From: Paenibacillus riograndensis SBR5
GTDB taxonomy: Bacteria > Bacillota > Bacilli > Paenibacillales > Paenibacillaceae
NCBI RefSeq assembly: GCF_000981585.1
Contig: NZ_LN831776.1
Location: 5,067,187 to 5,131,186, forward strand
Direction: 5' to 3'
DNA length: 64,000 nucleotides
In this document: one piece after another, positions 17,283 to 26,210 of the stretch
Numbering within the stretch: the stretch's first letter is position 1
Layout of the letters: the number at the start of each line of letters is the position of its first letter
The notes under the pieces: generated by a model
Database searches by the model: none
Told to the model about the DNA's origin: nothing
Seen by the model: only the letters and a program-made list of their open reading frames with translations
Made by a program: the position numbers and the translations under genes

Positions 17283-17392
17283 AGTTTTGTCAGCTTAGCT
17301 GCATTGAATAGTTCTTCGTACAAAACTGGCTTCGGAAGCATACGCTTAAGTTTTGTCAGCTCAGCTGCATTGAATAGTTCATTGCGCAAAAC
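17283..17392 (-). repeat. Duplicated leader segment of the L25 gene
   Basis: A ~44-bp block starting at 17283 recurs from 17349, period 66 bp, so the reading frame is kept (both encode a LFNAA-LTKL peptide if translated). The proximal copy contains the 37-nt cassette 17314-17350 shared with 4539-4575. Confidence 0.75.
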
Positions 17393-17435
17393 AAAAAAAC
17401 AAGACCAATTAGAGCTGCAGGTCTAATTAGTCTCT
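17389..17435 (-). terminator. Intrinsic terminator inside the L25 leader (possible attenuator)
   Basis: On the minus strand AAGAGACTAATTAGA pairs with TCTAATTGGTCTT around CCTGCAGC, then GTTTTTTTG. It lies downstream of the promoter and 120 bp before the start codon. Confidence 0.7.
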
Positions 17436-17464
17436 TATTAAACGTATTTACCTACATTGGAATC

Positions 17465-17493
17465 AGTATAGCACTGCGGATATGGCAAGTCAA
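17465..17493 (-). promoter_or_regulatory. rplY: Sigma-A promoter of the L25 gene
   Basis: -35 TTGACT (17488-17493), 17-bp spacer, -10 TATACT (17465-17470), close to consensus. Confidence 0.8.
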
Positions 17494-17530
17494 AAAAAGG
17501 GAATTTTCAATTTCGGGCCAGATTTATCTG

Positions 17531-17742
17531 TATAGAGCGAACTTGAAAAACTAACAAAAGGGAAAGGGGATGGAGGGGAAGTTTGGAACTGGAGGAGCGA
17601 ATGCGTCCGCCTTTGTCTGCGGATTTCCACCGCGAACAGCGGTACAAATCAAGAAATCTGCAGACAACAGCGGCCGGAAGTCCAAACATTCTCCGTAGTC
17701 CCGACGAAGTCCCTAATGTAAATATCTTAAGTTCACTCTATA
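17531..17742. repeat. Family A element, copy 1, MITE-like with terminal inverted repeats
   Basis: A 212-bp element. Ends are TATAGAGCGAACTTGA (17531-17546) and TTAAGTTCACTCTATA (17727-17742), imperfect inverted repeats of 16 bp with TA at both edges. The core 17577-17694 folds as a long hairpin: outer GTTTGGA/TCCAAAC, middle TGTCTGC-GATTTC/GAAATC-GCAGACA, inner ACCGC/GCGGT. Other copies: 27852-28010, 37435-37550, 46460-46617. It ends 4 bp from the oppF stop codon. Confidence 0.8.
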
Positions 17743-17746
17743 TGAA

Positions 17747-18712
17747 TCAAACCAAATGACAAGCGACAAAATGTCCGCCTCCGGCATCACGGAAAACGGG
17801 GTTCTCTGCTTTGCACACCTCTACAGCAAACGGGCAGCGGGTATGAAATTTGCAGCCGGAGGGCGGATTCGCCGGGCTGGGGATATCGCCTTTCAGGACG
17901 ATCCGTTCCCTTTTCAGCCTGGGAACCGGCACGGGCACCGCAGAGAGCAGAGCCTTGGTATAGGGATGCAGGGGGTTGTGGAACAGCTCGTCCCGGGCAG
18001 CCGTCTCGACCATGGAACCAAGATACATCACCCCGATCCGCGAGCATAAATGCTCCACCACACTTAGATCATGGGAGATGAATAAATAGGCGAGGCCCTT
18101 GCTTTGCTGCAGCTTGCTGAACAGATTGATAATCTGGGCCTGAATCGACACATCCAGCGCCGATACCGGCTCATCGGCAATAATGAGATCCGGGTTCAGG
18201 ATCAGCGCCCGGGCGATTCCGATCCGCTGGCGCTGTCCGCCGGAGAATTCATGCGGGAAGCGGTCGATGTGGTAGTAGGATAACCCGCAGGCTGCGAGCG
18301 ATTCCAGAACCAGCTCCCGCACCTCATCCTTGGTGCATAAACCATGGTCCAGCAGGGCTTCGCCGATCGCATCGCCCACCCGCACACGCGGATTGAGTGC
18401 GCTGTACGGGTCCTGAAAGATCAGCTGCATCCGCGGCCGCAGCAGCCGAAGCTCTGCAGGAGAGAGGCTGTGAATATCTACTCCTTTGAACTTTACCTCG
18501 CCGGCCGTTTTCTCGGTCAGGCGCAGAATCGTCCGGCCTACCGTGCTTTTGCCGCTGCCGGATTCTCCGACCAGCCCGAAGGTTTCGCCCGGCTGAAGGG
18601 TGAGGCTGATGTCATCGACGGCCTTCACATGTCCAACGGTCCGGTTCAGCAGCCCCTCGGTGACCGGAAAATACTTCTTCAGATGGCTAACCTCAAGCAG
18701 TGCTTCAGACAT
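17747..18712 (-). CDS. oppF: Oligopeptide/dipeptide ABC transporter ATP-binding protein, OppF type
   Basis: 321 residues. Walker [10 protein letters not shown] (near residue 51), signature [15 protein letters not shown], Walker [13 protein letters not shown], and the C-terminal oligopeptide-transporter domain with Cys residues ([14 protein letters not shown]) that in relatives binds an iron-sulfur cluster. It pairs with the OppD-type ATPase to power import. It overlaps oppD by 8 bp and is the last gene of the oppABCDF-ordered cluster. Peptide specificity is not evident; nickel or other small ligands are possible for this family. Confidence 0.92.
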   Translation of the reverse strand: MSEALLEVSHLKKYFPVTEGLLNRTVGHVKAVDDISLTLQPGETFGLVGESGSGKSTVGRTILRLTEKTAGEVKFKGVDIHSLSPAELRLLRPRMQLIFQDPYSALNPRVRVGDAIGEALLDHGLCTKDEVRELVLESLAACGLSYYHIDRFPHEFSGGQRQRIGIARALILNPDLIIADEPVSALDVSIQAQIINLFSKLQQSKGLAYLFISHDLSVVEHLCSRIGVMYLGSMVETAARDELFHNPLHPYTKALLSAVPVPVPRLKRERIVLKGDIPSPANPPSGCKFHTRCPFAVEVCKAENPVFRDAGGGHFVACHLV

Positions 18713-19688
18713 GGACTTCCGCCTCCTCGTACAGCCAGCAGGCTGTCTTTTGTCCGCCGTCCAGCTCCTTCAGGCGGGGCTGGCGGCTGCGGCAGACCGG
18801 CATACAATGCTCGCAGCGGTCATGGAAATAACAGGATTGCTCAAGCATCAGCGGATTCGGCACCTGACCCGGAATGGAATACAGCTCCTCCAGACGCTGG
18901 CCCACCACCGGCTTGGATTTCAGCAGCCCCCTGGTATACGGATGCTTGGGGTGATTGAACAGCTCCACGACTCCGCCCTCTTCAACAATTTGGCCTGAAT
19001 ACATCACAATCACGTAATCGGCCATTTCTGCGACAACGCCCAGATCATGGGTAATCAGCAGAATGGACATCCCGCTGTTTTCTTTGAATTCCCGCAGCAT
19101 ATCGAGAATCTGCGCCTGGATGGTCACATCGAGCGCAGTGGTCGGCTCGTCGGCAATCAGCAGCTTCGGGTTGCAGGAAACGGCAATGGCAATCATGATC
19201 CGCTGAAGCATCCCGCCGCTTAATTCATGAGGATAGCTGCCAAAAATCTGTTCAGGGCGCGCAATGCCCACCTGCGTGATCAGCTCGACGGCCCGGATAC
19301 GCGCCTGTTTTTTGCTCAGCTTCAAATGCACCATCAGCGGCTCCATGATCTGCTCCCCGATCTTCATTACCGGATTGAGCGATGACATCGGCTCCTGAAA
19401 AATCATGGCGATTTCATTGCCGCGGATAGCCCGCAGGGTATTCTTGTCAAGCCGCAGCAAATCTTCCCCCGCAAAATCAATCCGCCCTCCGTTCACCTGT
19501 CCGCCTGGCGCTTCCACCAGCCCCATAATGGACATGGCAGTTACACTTTTTCCGCAGCCGGATTCACCGACAATGCAGACCGTCTCTCCTTCGCGGACCT
19601 GGAAGCTTACTTTATCCACTGCGGTCACTTTTCCTTCTTCTGTATGAAAAACGGTGCTTAGTCCTTCAATTTTCATTAAATGCTTCAT
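18705..19688 (-). CDS. oppD: Oligopeptide/dipeptide ABC transporter ATP-binding protein, OppD type
   Basis: 327 residues. Walker [14 protein letters not shown] (near 40), signature [14 protein letters not shown], Walker [13 protein letters not shown], and a C-terminal Cys-containing domain ([14 protein letters not shown]). Starts 15 bp after oppC. The signature GGMLQRI differs slightly from the usual GGMRQR. It forms a heterodimer with the OppF-type protein. Confidence 0.92.
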   Translation of the reverse strand: MKHLMKIEGLSTVFHTEEGKVTAVDKVSFQVREGETVCIVGESGCGKSVTAMSIMGLVEAPGGQVNGGRIDFAGEDLLRLDKNTLRAIRGNEIAMIFQEPMSSLNPVMKIGEQIMEPLMVHLKLSKKQARIRAVELITQVGIARPEQIFGSYPHELSGGMLQRIMIAIAVSCNPKLLIADEPTTALDVTIQAQILDMLREFKENSGMSILLITHDLGVVAEMADYVIVMYSGQIVEEGGVVELFNHPKHPYTRGLLKSKPVVGQRLEELYSIPGQVPNPLMLEQSCYFHDRCEHCMPVCRSRQPRLKELDGGQKTACWLYEEAEVHV

Positions 19689-19702
19689 CAGCTGCTGGCC
19701 AC

Positions 19703-20626
19703 CTACCTCTTCTGTTTGGGATCAAGCACGTCTCTGAGGCCGTCACCGAATATATTAATGGCAATCACTGTGGCAAAAATGGACAAGCCCGGAGGAATCC
19801 ACAGCCATGGATGATCCTGAAAATCAATCATATTGTTCGCCGCGTCAATCATGTTGCCCCAGGTCGGCGTAGGCGGCATGACGCCCAGCCCGAAAAAGCT
19901 GAGCACCGATTCGCTGAGAATCGCTCCGCCGATGTTCAGTGTAGCCATGACAATCAGCAGCGGGACCACATTCGGGAGCAGATGATGGAACAGCTTCCGG
20001 CTGTCGCGCAGGCCCAGCACAACAGCAGCCTGCATAAATTCCCGCTCCCGCAGGCTGAGCATCTGTCCCCGCACCATCCGGGCAAGCCCCGGCCAATTCA
20101 CAATGCTGAGCATCAGCATGACGATATACATCCGGTAGTCTGTCGGAACCTTCCATTCCGAGAGCAGCGCCCCGAAGATAAAAAGCAGCGGCAGGCCGGG
20201 TATCGTCATCAGCAGATCGGCGATCCGCATAATGATCTGATCCGCTATGCCGCGGTAATAACCGGCAACCGCCCCCAGCAGTGCGCCAATGAACACGGAC
20301 AGCACCATGGATGCCAGACCTACAGTCAGTGATATCCGTCCGGCCTGCATCACCCGGGTCAGGATGTCCCGGCCCAAGGCATCGGTCCCCAGCAAATGCT
20401 GCAAGCTTGGCGCCTTGTTCATCATCGCCATATTGATTTTGTTGTCCGCATAAGGCGAAAAGAACGGGCCGATAAAACATAAAGCAAACATAAACACAAC
20501 CACTCCAAAACCGGCTACAGCGAGCCTGTTCTTCATCAGCCTTTTCAAAGACTGTCTGAACAATGAGGACTTTTGCCTCTGCACCTGCGGCTCGCGCAGC
20601 CCGGCCAACCTGCTGTTAACTGTCAA
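19703..20626 (-). CDS. oppC: Oligopeptide/dipeptide ABC transporter permease, OppC type
   Basis: 307 residues, N-terminal cytoplasmic stretch, six predicted membrane helices and the inner-membrane motif near MLSLREREFMQAAVVLGLRD. It pairs with the OppB-type permease. A TTG start at 20626 fits a GGGGGA site ~10 nt upstream and lies 15 bp after oppB. The DppC/OppC N-terminal domain (FRQSLKRLMKNRLAV) is recognisable. Confidence 0.92.
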   Translation of the reverse strand: MTVNSRLAGLREPQVQRQKSSLFRQSLKRLMKNRLAVAGFGVVVFMFALCFIGPFFSPYADNKINMAMMNKAPSLQHLLGTDALGRDILTRVMQAGRISLTVGLASMVLSVFIGALLGAVAGYYRGIADQIIMRIADLLMTIPGLPLLFIFGALLSEWKVPTDYRMYIVMLMLSIVNWPGLARMVRGQMLSLREREFMQAAVVLGLRDSRKLFHHLLPNVVPLLIVMATLNIGGAILSESVLSFFGLGVMPPTPTWGNMIDAANNMIDFQDHPWLWIPPGLSIFATVIAINIFGDGLRDVLDPKQKR

Positions 20627-20641
20627 AACGGCATCTTCCCC

Positions 20642-21595
20642 CTATAACCGGACGCGCGGATCGGCCACCCGGTACAGAATATCCGAGAGCAGCGTTCCGA
20701 TGACGGTCAGAATGGCAATAAACATCGTAAAGCCCATGAGCAGCGGGTAGTCCCGGAGCCCGAAGGATTTCATATACAGCTGGCCGATCCCCGGCCAGTT
20801 GAAAATCTGCTCGATAATCAGCGAGCCGCCGAACAGTGCCGGAAGCTCGAAGCCGACCAGCGTAATGGCCGGCAGCAGGGCATTGCGCAGCGCATGGCGG
20901 AACAGCACCTTCCGCTCCTTAAGCCCTTTGGCCCGTGCAGTGCGGATATAGTCCTGCTTCAGCACGTCAATCATATTGCTGCGGAAATAACGGGTTAATG
21001 AACCCAGGCCAAGCAGAGTCATCACCACAACGGGAAGCGCCATATGCCGCACCACTTCCTTGAGATAGGCCAGCCCCGTGGCATGGCTGCCCGTGGTAAT
21101 CATCCCGCCCGGCGGGAGCCACTTCAGATCTACCGCCAGTATCTTGATCAGGAACAAACCGATAAAAAAGGACGGCAGCGACATTGCGGCAAAAATAGCC
21201 ACCATCACCAGCGTGTCAAACCAGGAATATTGCTTATAGGCAGAGATTACGCCGACAATAACCGCAATCACCCAGGTTAGAAAGGTGGACACGGCGGCCA
21301 GCAAAAAAGAATTCCAGATATAATCGTTGAACAACTGAAGCACCGGCTTCTGCTGGGCAAGCGAATACCCGAAATCCCCATGGAATGCATTGTTCATCCA
21401 GGTGCCGTAGCGTTCCAGCACCGGCTTGTTCAAGCCGTAAATTTCCCGCAGCTCGGCTTTGCGCTCCGCAGTCAGCTTAATATTGCCCGTAATGAAATCG
21501 CCGGGCGTCGATGCATACAGGATGAAGATGAGCAGTGAAGCCGCAAACAGAATGATGAGCATGTACAGCAGTCTTTTTGTCAGATAGGTACTCAT
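20642..21595 (-). CDS. oppB: Oligopeptide/dipeptide ABC transporter permease, OppB type
   Basis: 317 residues, first helix MSTYLTKRLLYMLIILF, six predicted membrane helices, and the loop MIDVLKQDYIRTARAKGLKE typical of DppB/OppB. AAGGAGCGGGTC precedes the ATG. A strong stem-loop (21612-21648) separates it from oppA, consistent with higher oppA mRNA levels than the membrane genes. Confidence 0.92.
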   Translation of the reverse strand: MSTYLTKRLLYMLIILFAASLLIFILYASTPGDFITGNIKLTAERKAELREIYGLNKPVLERYGTWMNNAFHGDFGYSLAQQKPVLQLFNDYIWNSFLLAAVSTFLTWVIAVIVGVISAYKQYSWFDTLVMVAIFAAMSLPSFFIGLFLIKILAVDLKWLPPGGMITTGSHATGLAYLKEVVRHMALPVVVMTLLGLGSLTRYFRSNMIDVLKQDYIRTARAKGLKERKVLFRHALRNALLPAITLVGFELPALFGGSLIIEQIFNWPGIGQLYMKSFGLRDYPLLMGFTMFIAILTVIGTLLSDILYRVADPRVRL

Positions 21596-21611
21596 GACCC
21601 GCTCCTTATGA

Positions 21612-21648
21612 GTCGTCCCCTGCCCGTTACATCCAGGCAGGGGACGAC
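21612..21648 (-). other. Perfect 13-bp stem-loop between oppA and oppB
   Basis: GTCGTCCCCTGCC is exactly complementary to GGCAGGGGACGAC across an 11-nt loop. No T tract follows on the minus strand, so mRNA stabilisation or processing is more likely than termination. Confidence 0.75.
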
Positions 21649-21655
21649 TGTGTAG

Positions 21656-23410
21656 TTATTTCAACGTCCACTCCGGCAGGCTTCCGGCAAGTCCGATGAA
21701 CGGGCTGACCGTCAGATTCTGTATGCGCCCATTGTAGGCATAGACTGTTTTTTTGTAGCTGGTGAACAGGATCGGCAGTTCATCATTGAATAGCTGGTAC
21801 AGCTCCTTATAGACGGCCTTGCGCTGCTCAATATCTGTAGTAGCCAAAGCTTTGTTGTACAGTTCCAGGAATTTCGGATTGTCATAATCAGTGATCTCTC
21901 CGTCAAAAAACTGCATGAACCCGTCCGCCGGATCAGTCAGCATACTGGTGGAGAAGGATACCAGATCGTAGTCTCCGCCTTCAACCTTGGACACCAGGGA
22001 GTTAAAGTCGGCAAAAACCTCCGGCTGGAATTCTATACCCAGGGCTTCAAAGTTCTCCTTGGCTACAGCGATGAAAATATCGGTGTTTTTGCTTTTGGAG
22101 CCGAGATAATGGATCGTCAGCGGTTTGCCGGCTTTTTCGCGTATTCCGTTTGCGCCAACAGTCCAGCCGGCTTGATCCAGCAGCTGCTTGGCTTTTTCCG
22201 GATCATATTTGTAAGGATTGATGCCCTCCTCGGTATAGGCCCAGGAGATCGGTGACGCCGGAATATTGGCAATGGAGCCCGCTCCCTGCGCAGCATCTAC
22301 ATAAATGCTCTGCCGGTCCAGCCCGTACATAATCGCCTGTCTGACCTCTTTATCCTTCAGCTGCTCATGCTTCAGATTGACCTGCATGTAGCCGTAGGTG
22401 CTGGGTGTATAAGGAAGGATGTTCACAAATCCGAGTGCTTTCAGCTTCTCAATATTTTCATCCGTGGCGCTGAAGGAAGCGTAATCGACCTCCCCCGTCT
22501 CCAGGAACTGCCACACATCGCCTTCAGAGGTTTTATAGATGAAATGTTCTGTTTTGGGTTTGCCTTTGAAATAATTTTCGTTGGCTGTAAAGCGCACTTC
22601 CTGCCCGGGCAGGAATTTCTCCAGCTTGTAGGGGCCGTCGCCGAGCGGATGCTCGTGCAGCTTTTTGATATATTCCAGGTGGCCGAATGTGTAGTCCTTA
22701 CCGTAATAAGCTTTGGAGAGCACATTGGAGCCGAGGGTCACCAGTGCCGTAGCATTTGGTTTCTCCAATGTTACCGAGATCGTCTGCGGGTCGATGACTT
22801 TGATCCCTTCAATTGTTTTGGCCGTGCCTTCTTTATAGGCTTTGCCGCCTTTTACGTTCATGGAAGGCACAGAAGAGCCGCCGTCATAGGCTTTGTCATA
22901 TTGAATGGTCCAGGTAAAAGCTACATCATCCGCTGTAAGCGGCGAGCCGTCGCTGAACTTCAGGTCTTTCCGCAAGTGGAAGGTGTATGTAAGCTGATCA
23001 TCCGATACATCCCAGCTCTCGGCCAGCTCGGGTGTAGGAACACCTTTGTCATCCACAGTTACGAGGGAGGCATACAGCAGGGAAGATACGTTGCCGTCAT
23101 AGCCGCTCTCTTGAAAATAAGGCGTAAAGGCGCCGCTGGGATCGGTCAGGCCGACAATAATCGTATCATTGCGGTTCTGGGCGACAGCCGGTAGCTTGGA
23201 TAAATCCGCTGCTGTAAAAGGCTCGCTCAGCGCACCCGCAGGCACAGGTGCCGGAGAGGCCGACGCTTCAGTTCCGGTTGTACCCGGATCAGAAGTTGCA
23301 GACGCCGGAGCGTTGCCGGTTGCAGAATTGCTGCTGTTGTCCGAGCAGGCTGTCAGCAGCAGGGAACCGGCAATCAGCAGTGTGGACAATACAAGCGTAC
23401 TTTTTCTCAT
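21656..23410 (-). CDS. oppA: Oligopeptide/dipeptide-binding lipoprotein, OppA/DppA type
   Basis: 584 residues. Lipoprotein signal MRKSTLVLSTLLIAGS with lipobox LTAC, a Ser/Thr/Ala-rich linker, then an SBP_bac_5 domain (ESWDVSDDQLTYTFHLRKDLKFSDGS split across the domain start). It captures the transported peptide or related solute outside the membrane. It is the first transporter gene, with a strong promoter at 23490-23518, and an ArsR-like regulator gene directly upstream in the same orientation. Confidence 0.92.
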   Translation of the reverse strand: MRKSTLVLSTLLIAGSLLLTACSDNSSNSATGNAPASATSDPGTTGTEASASPAPVPAGALSEPFTAADLSKLPAVAQNRNDTIIVGLTDPSGAFTPYFQESGYDGNVSSLLYASLVTVDDKGVPTPELAESWDVSDDQLTYTFHLRKDLKFSDGSPLTADDVAFTWTIQYDKAYDGGSSVPSMNVKGGKAYKEGTAKTIEGIKVIDPQTISVTLEKPNATALVTLGSNVLSKAYYGKDYTFGHLEYIKKLHEHPLGDGPYKLEKFLPGQEVRFTANENYFKGKPKTEHFIYKTSEGDVWQFLETGEVDYASFSATDENIEKLKALGFVNILPYTPSTYGYMQVNLKHEQLKDKEVRQAIMYGLDRQSIYVDAAQGAGSIANIPASPISWAYTEEGINPYKYDPEKAKQLLDQAGWTVGANGIREKAGKPLTIHYLGSKSKNTDIFIAVAKENFEALGIEFQPEVFADFNSLVSKVEGGDYDLVSFSTSMLTDPADGFMQFFDGEITDYDNPKFLELYNKALATTDIEQRKAVYKELYQLFNDELPILFTSYKKTVYAYNGRIQNLTVSPFIGLAGSLPEWTLK

Positions 23411-23489
23411 GAAATCATCTCTCTTCTCTCCAAAATGAATAAAACTTATAATTCCTACCCACTAAGTATGTTTAAGACCGATAGTTCAC

Positions 23490-23518
23490 ATTATAGGAAA
23501 AGTTTGTGGTTCTGTAAA
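23490..23518 (-). promoter_or_regulatory. Sigma-A promoter of the opp-type operon
   Basis: -35 TTTACA (23513-23518), 17-bp spacer, consensus -10 TATAAT (23490-23495), about 80 bp before the oppA start. Confidence 0.8.
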
Positions 23519-23575
23519 GAGAGAACTTTATTTAATTTCTCCTTGAACAGAATTCACCGGGAAAATCCGCAACAT

Positions 23576-23616
23576 AAAAAGCCAAAGCTTTCTCTTCAGC
23601 AGAGAATACTTTGACT
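23576..23616 (-). terminator. Terminator after the ArsR-like regulator
   Basis: AGTCAAAG...TTCTCT pairs with AGAGAA...CTTTGGCT on the minus strand, followed by TTTTTATG. Confidence 0.75.
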
Positions 23617-23641
23617 TGTTGTGATGCCGGAAGGCCGGATG

Positions 23642-24544
23642 TTATTGCAAATATTCGAACAGCTGCTCATTCATCCGGCGGATTCCTTCCAGACGCAGAC
23701 TGTAGGCGATGACGTTCTCCCCTTCGATGTAGGCATGAAGCAGGCCCGCACAGCGGAGGCTGAAAATATGGTCATGGACAATACCCTTGGAGATTCCGGC
23801 CTGCCTGGCGATTTCGGTAAAGGTTTTGCGCCCGCCGCCAAGCGATTGAAGGATCTTCAGACGGCTTTTCTCCCCCAGGCTGCGCAGAGTCCTGTACATC
23901 GAAGGCGAAATTTCTTCATCCGCTACAGAGATTCTCGCCGCATAATGGCAAATCGTCAGCGGACCGAAGCTGTAAATAATATTGGCAGGCTGAAAATGAA
24001 ACTGCGGTATCAGCACCAGCTTGCGCAGTCCGTCTCCCGGCAGGAAATAGAATCCGTTCGTTGTCCTGTTTACAAAATCGGATACAGCCCTGTTATCCGC
24101 TTCCAGTCTCTGTTCTTCCGTATGCTGCCGCAGTTTGCCGATGATCTCAGGGCTGGTGCCCCTGAAATACTGCCGGTTCCACTCGGACAGCAGAAAGTGC
24201 ATGCGGCTGCGGAATTGATCCATCTGCACCGGGAACACGCTGATGTATTCCGAAAGCGTCTCATACATCTCCCCTACCGGCAAGCGCTCCAGCCATTCCA
24301 GGGCAGTGTCTACGCTGTCCTTCACAGGACACTGATAGATCAGCAGATTCAGCAGCTTCCAGTCATTCCCGAGCTCCGTCTCCTCCAGAGCGGACAACAG
24401 CTCCGGGCTAAGCTTGCCCGCGACTTCAGCAGACCAGGAGGTGCCCAGGTCCATCTTCTTATTGGATTTTTTGCATATAAACGTATGTATGCTGCTCACT
24501 AATTCGTATACCGGCTCAAACTGAACCTCTACCTCGTATTCCAC
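23642..24544 (-). CDS. ArsR-like winged-helix transcriptional regulator
   Basis: 300 residues. The C-terminal ~80 residues are a winged helix-turn-helix (LGEKSRLKILQSLGGG, then FTEIARQAGISKGIVHDHI) of the ArsR type. The N-terminal ~210 residues resemble the long uncharacterised domain seen in a Bacillota subgroup of such regulators. GTG at 24544 is preferred because AGGGGGA lies 7 nt upstream; the ATG two codons earlier touches that site. The gene lies directly upstream of the peptide transporter, so control of it is inferred. Confidence 0.8.
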   Translation of the reverse strand: MEYEVEVQFEPVYELVSSIHTFICKKSNKKMDLGTSWSAEVAGKLSPELLSALEETELGNDWKLLNLLIYQCPVKDSVDTALEWLERLPVGEMYETLSEYISVFPVQMDQFRSRMHFLLSEWNRQYFRGTSPEIIGKLRQHTEEQRLEADNRAVSDFVNRTTNGFYFLPGDGLRKLVLIPQFHFQPANIIYSFGPLTICHYAARISVADEEISPSMYRTLRSLGEKSRLKILQSLGGGRKTFTEIARQAGISKGIVHDHIFSLRCAGLLHAYIEGENVIAYSLRLEGIRRMNEQLFEYLQ

Positions 24545-24756
24545 TGCCATTCCCCCTGAAGCAACTTCTATTCATCACAGCGTTAGTGTCTTAATCTTAT
24601 GGTATTTTACGGAGCATACGCAAGTTTATATAAATCACGCTGCTCATCGGGTTATACAGGTACGGCCAGATTCACCATCAGCCGCTGCCTGCCATCTCGC
24701 TTTTTCCAGATCAGGGTAGTAAAATATAGTCACTATATCCGATTGGAGTGAAGAAT

Positions 24757-25038
24757 ATGGAATCGATTGAACAGGGAGAAGGAAGATTTTATATAGCTGG
24801 TGACGGTAAGGACCTTGCCGAGATAACATACAGAACGGATGAAACAACGGGAAATTGGGTTATTGACCATACCTTTGTCTCAGAAGATCTGCGCGGCCAA
24901 GGTGCCGGTGAGAAGCTCGTGCGGGCGGTTGTGGATAAAGCCCGGGCAGAGCAGGTTAAGATCGTACCCCAGTGCCCTTATGCTGCCCATCAGTTCAAGA
25001 AGCATGAGGAATACGGGGATGTGCTCAGCAGGAGCTGA
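24757..25038 (+). CDS. Small YjdJ/YidJ-type GNAT N-acetyltransferase
   Basis: 93 residues, the usual size of the short Gcn5-related group (PF14542-like). The acetyl-CoA loop SEDLRGQGAGEKL and the conserved Cys-Pro-Tyr of VPQCPYAAHQFKKHEEY are present. The ATG at 24757 is 8 nt after GGAG; an upstream GTG overlaps that site. It precedes a second acetyltransferase gene by 37 bp and may share its transcript. Substrate unknown. Confidence 0.88.
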   Translation: MESIEQGEGRFYIAGDGKDLAEITYRTDETTGNWVIDHTFVSEDLRGQGAGEKLVRAVVDKARAEQVKIVPQCPYAAHQFKKHEEYGDVLSRS

Positions 25039-25081
25039 GCAGGGTCCATTGGGCCATAGTAATTTTTAGGAGGCTATGCGT

Positions 25082-25933
25082 TTGAATACAGCTGAAATGT
25101 TAAAGGATATAGAGGAACTGCAGCAGCGCTGCGAGCAATACGAAGGCATCAGCCTGAAGCTGAATTGGGACATGCTGCGCTTGTCACCCGAAGCCGGCGG
25201 AGCGGAATGGCTGGTAACCTATGAGGAAGATGTCCTGGCTGGTTTTATAGGACTGTATGGGATTGCCGGTGAAATGGAAGTCTGTGGCATGGTCCGGCCG
25301 GGGTTCCGGCGCAGAGGGATTTTCACCTCGCTCTGGGAGCAGGCGCAGAGCATCATTAAGCGCAACCAGATCAGGACACTGCTGCTGAATGCCCCGGCCA
25401 GCTCGGCCTCGGCGGCAGGTTTTCTGAAGACTCTGCCGGTGGTTTTCAACCATGCGGAGTATCAGATGAAATGGGACGGGTCTGCTGTCCCGCAAGGTTC
25501 GCCGGAAGCCAGTTCAGCCGCAGGTGCCGTAGTTCTGCGGCCTGCGCGCCAGGATGAAGCGGATCTTCTTGTTGAGCTGGACTGCTCAGGATTTGACATG
25601 TCCAAAGAAGATGCCGCAGAAATGTACACTCAGCAGATGAATGAGAATCAGCAGGAACAGATCATCATCGAAATGAACGGCCAGCCCGCCGGCAAGATGC
25701 GGCTGTGGACGGAAGACAACGAAACCTGGATCTACGGGTTTACGGTAGATAAGAAACTGCGCGGCCTGGGCATCGGCCGGAGCGCGCTTTTGCAGACCAT
25801 TGAACGGGAGCAGCGCAATTACAATGGCGTCAACCTGGAGGTAGCACTTGACAATCCGAATGCGCTGAGGCTGTATGAAAGCTGCGGCTTTGTTATTTTG
25901 AACAAGCAGGATTACTACCGCTATACCGGCTGA
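25082..25933 (+). CDS. Tandem-GNAT N-acetyltransferase
   Basis: 283 residues with two GNAT domains: an N-terminal one (CGMVRPGFRRRGIFTSLW, near 80) and a C-terminal one with the canonical loop (VDKKLRGLGIGRSALL, near 220) plus NPNALRLYESCGF. TTG at 25082 is 8 nt from AGGAGG; the ATG at 25076 is only 2 nt away, so TTG is preferred. A terminator follows. Function unknown beyond acyl transfer. Confidence 0.82.
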   Translation: MNTAEMLKDIEELQQRCEQYEGISLKLNWDMLRLSPEAGGAEWLVTYEEDVLAGFIGLYGIAGEMEVCGMVRPGFRRRGIFTSLWEQAQSIIKRNQIRTLLLNAPASSASAAGFLKTLPVVFNHAEYQMKWDGSAVPQGSPEASSAAGAVVLRPARQDEADLLVELDCSGFDMSKEDAAEMYTQQMNENQQEQIIIEMNGQPAGKMRLWTEDNETWIYGFTVDKKLRGLGIGRSALLQTIEREQRNYNGVNLEVALDNPNALRLYESCGFVILNKQDYYRYTG

Positions 25934-25952
25934 GGAATATTACAATCTGTAC

Positions 25953-25998
25953 AGCACTCTTTCTTTTGGCGACCACGCCTTAGGGAAGGGTGCTTTTT
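25953..25998 (+). terminator. Terminator after the tandem-GNAT gene
   Basis: AGCACTCTTTC pairs imperfectly with GGGAAGGGTGCT, followed by TTTTT. Confidence 0.6.
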
Positions 25999-26041
25999 AA
26001 TATGGACATTGTAGTAGTTTCTTAGACTTCGGGTTAGGTTC

Positions 26042-26107
26042 TTAAGTTCACTCTATATTAAGGCCACTCTAGTTCAAGGTACTCTAGTTCAAGCTTACTC
26101 TATGTAT
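26042..26107 (+). repeat. Orphan family A end plus 15-bp tandem repeat
   Basis: TTAAGTTCACTCTATA (26042-26057) is identical to the right end of the family A element at 17727-17742. It is followed by three 15-bp units from 26063, each with ACTCTA, the first two also sharing GTTCAA. No family A core is attached. Confidence 0.6.
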
Positions 26108-26210
26108 TGTTACTTTCAGGTGCCTATATAACCCCAAAGTGCGTACTATTCACGCTCTGGCCCGGCAGACATAATGATGGCATACCCAAGTTGAAGGAGA
26201 GAACCTGCTT

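Noticed and set aside
17267..17389. N-terminal extension of L25 and likewise of the LplA-type protein (4492-4596)
   Set aside because: The ribosome binding sites and, for the lipoprotein, the signal peptide place the starts at 17266 and 4491.
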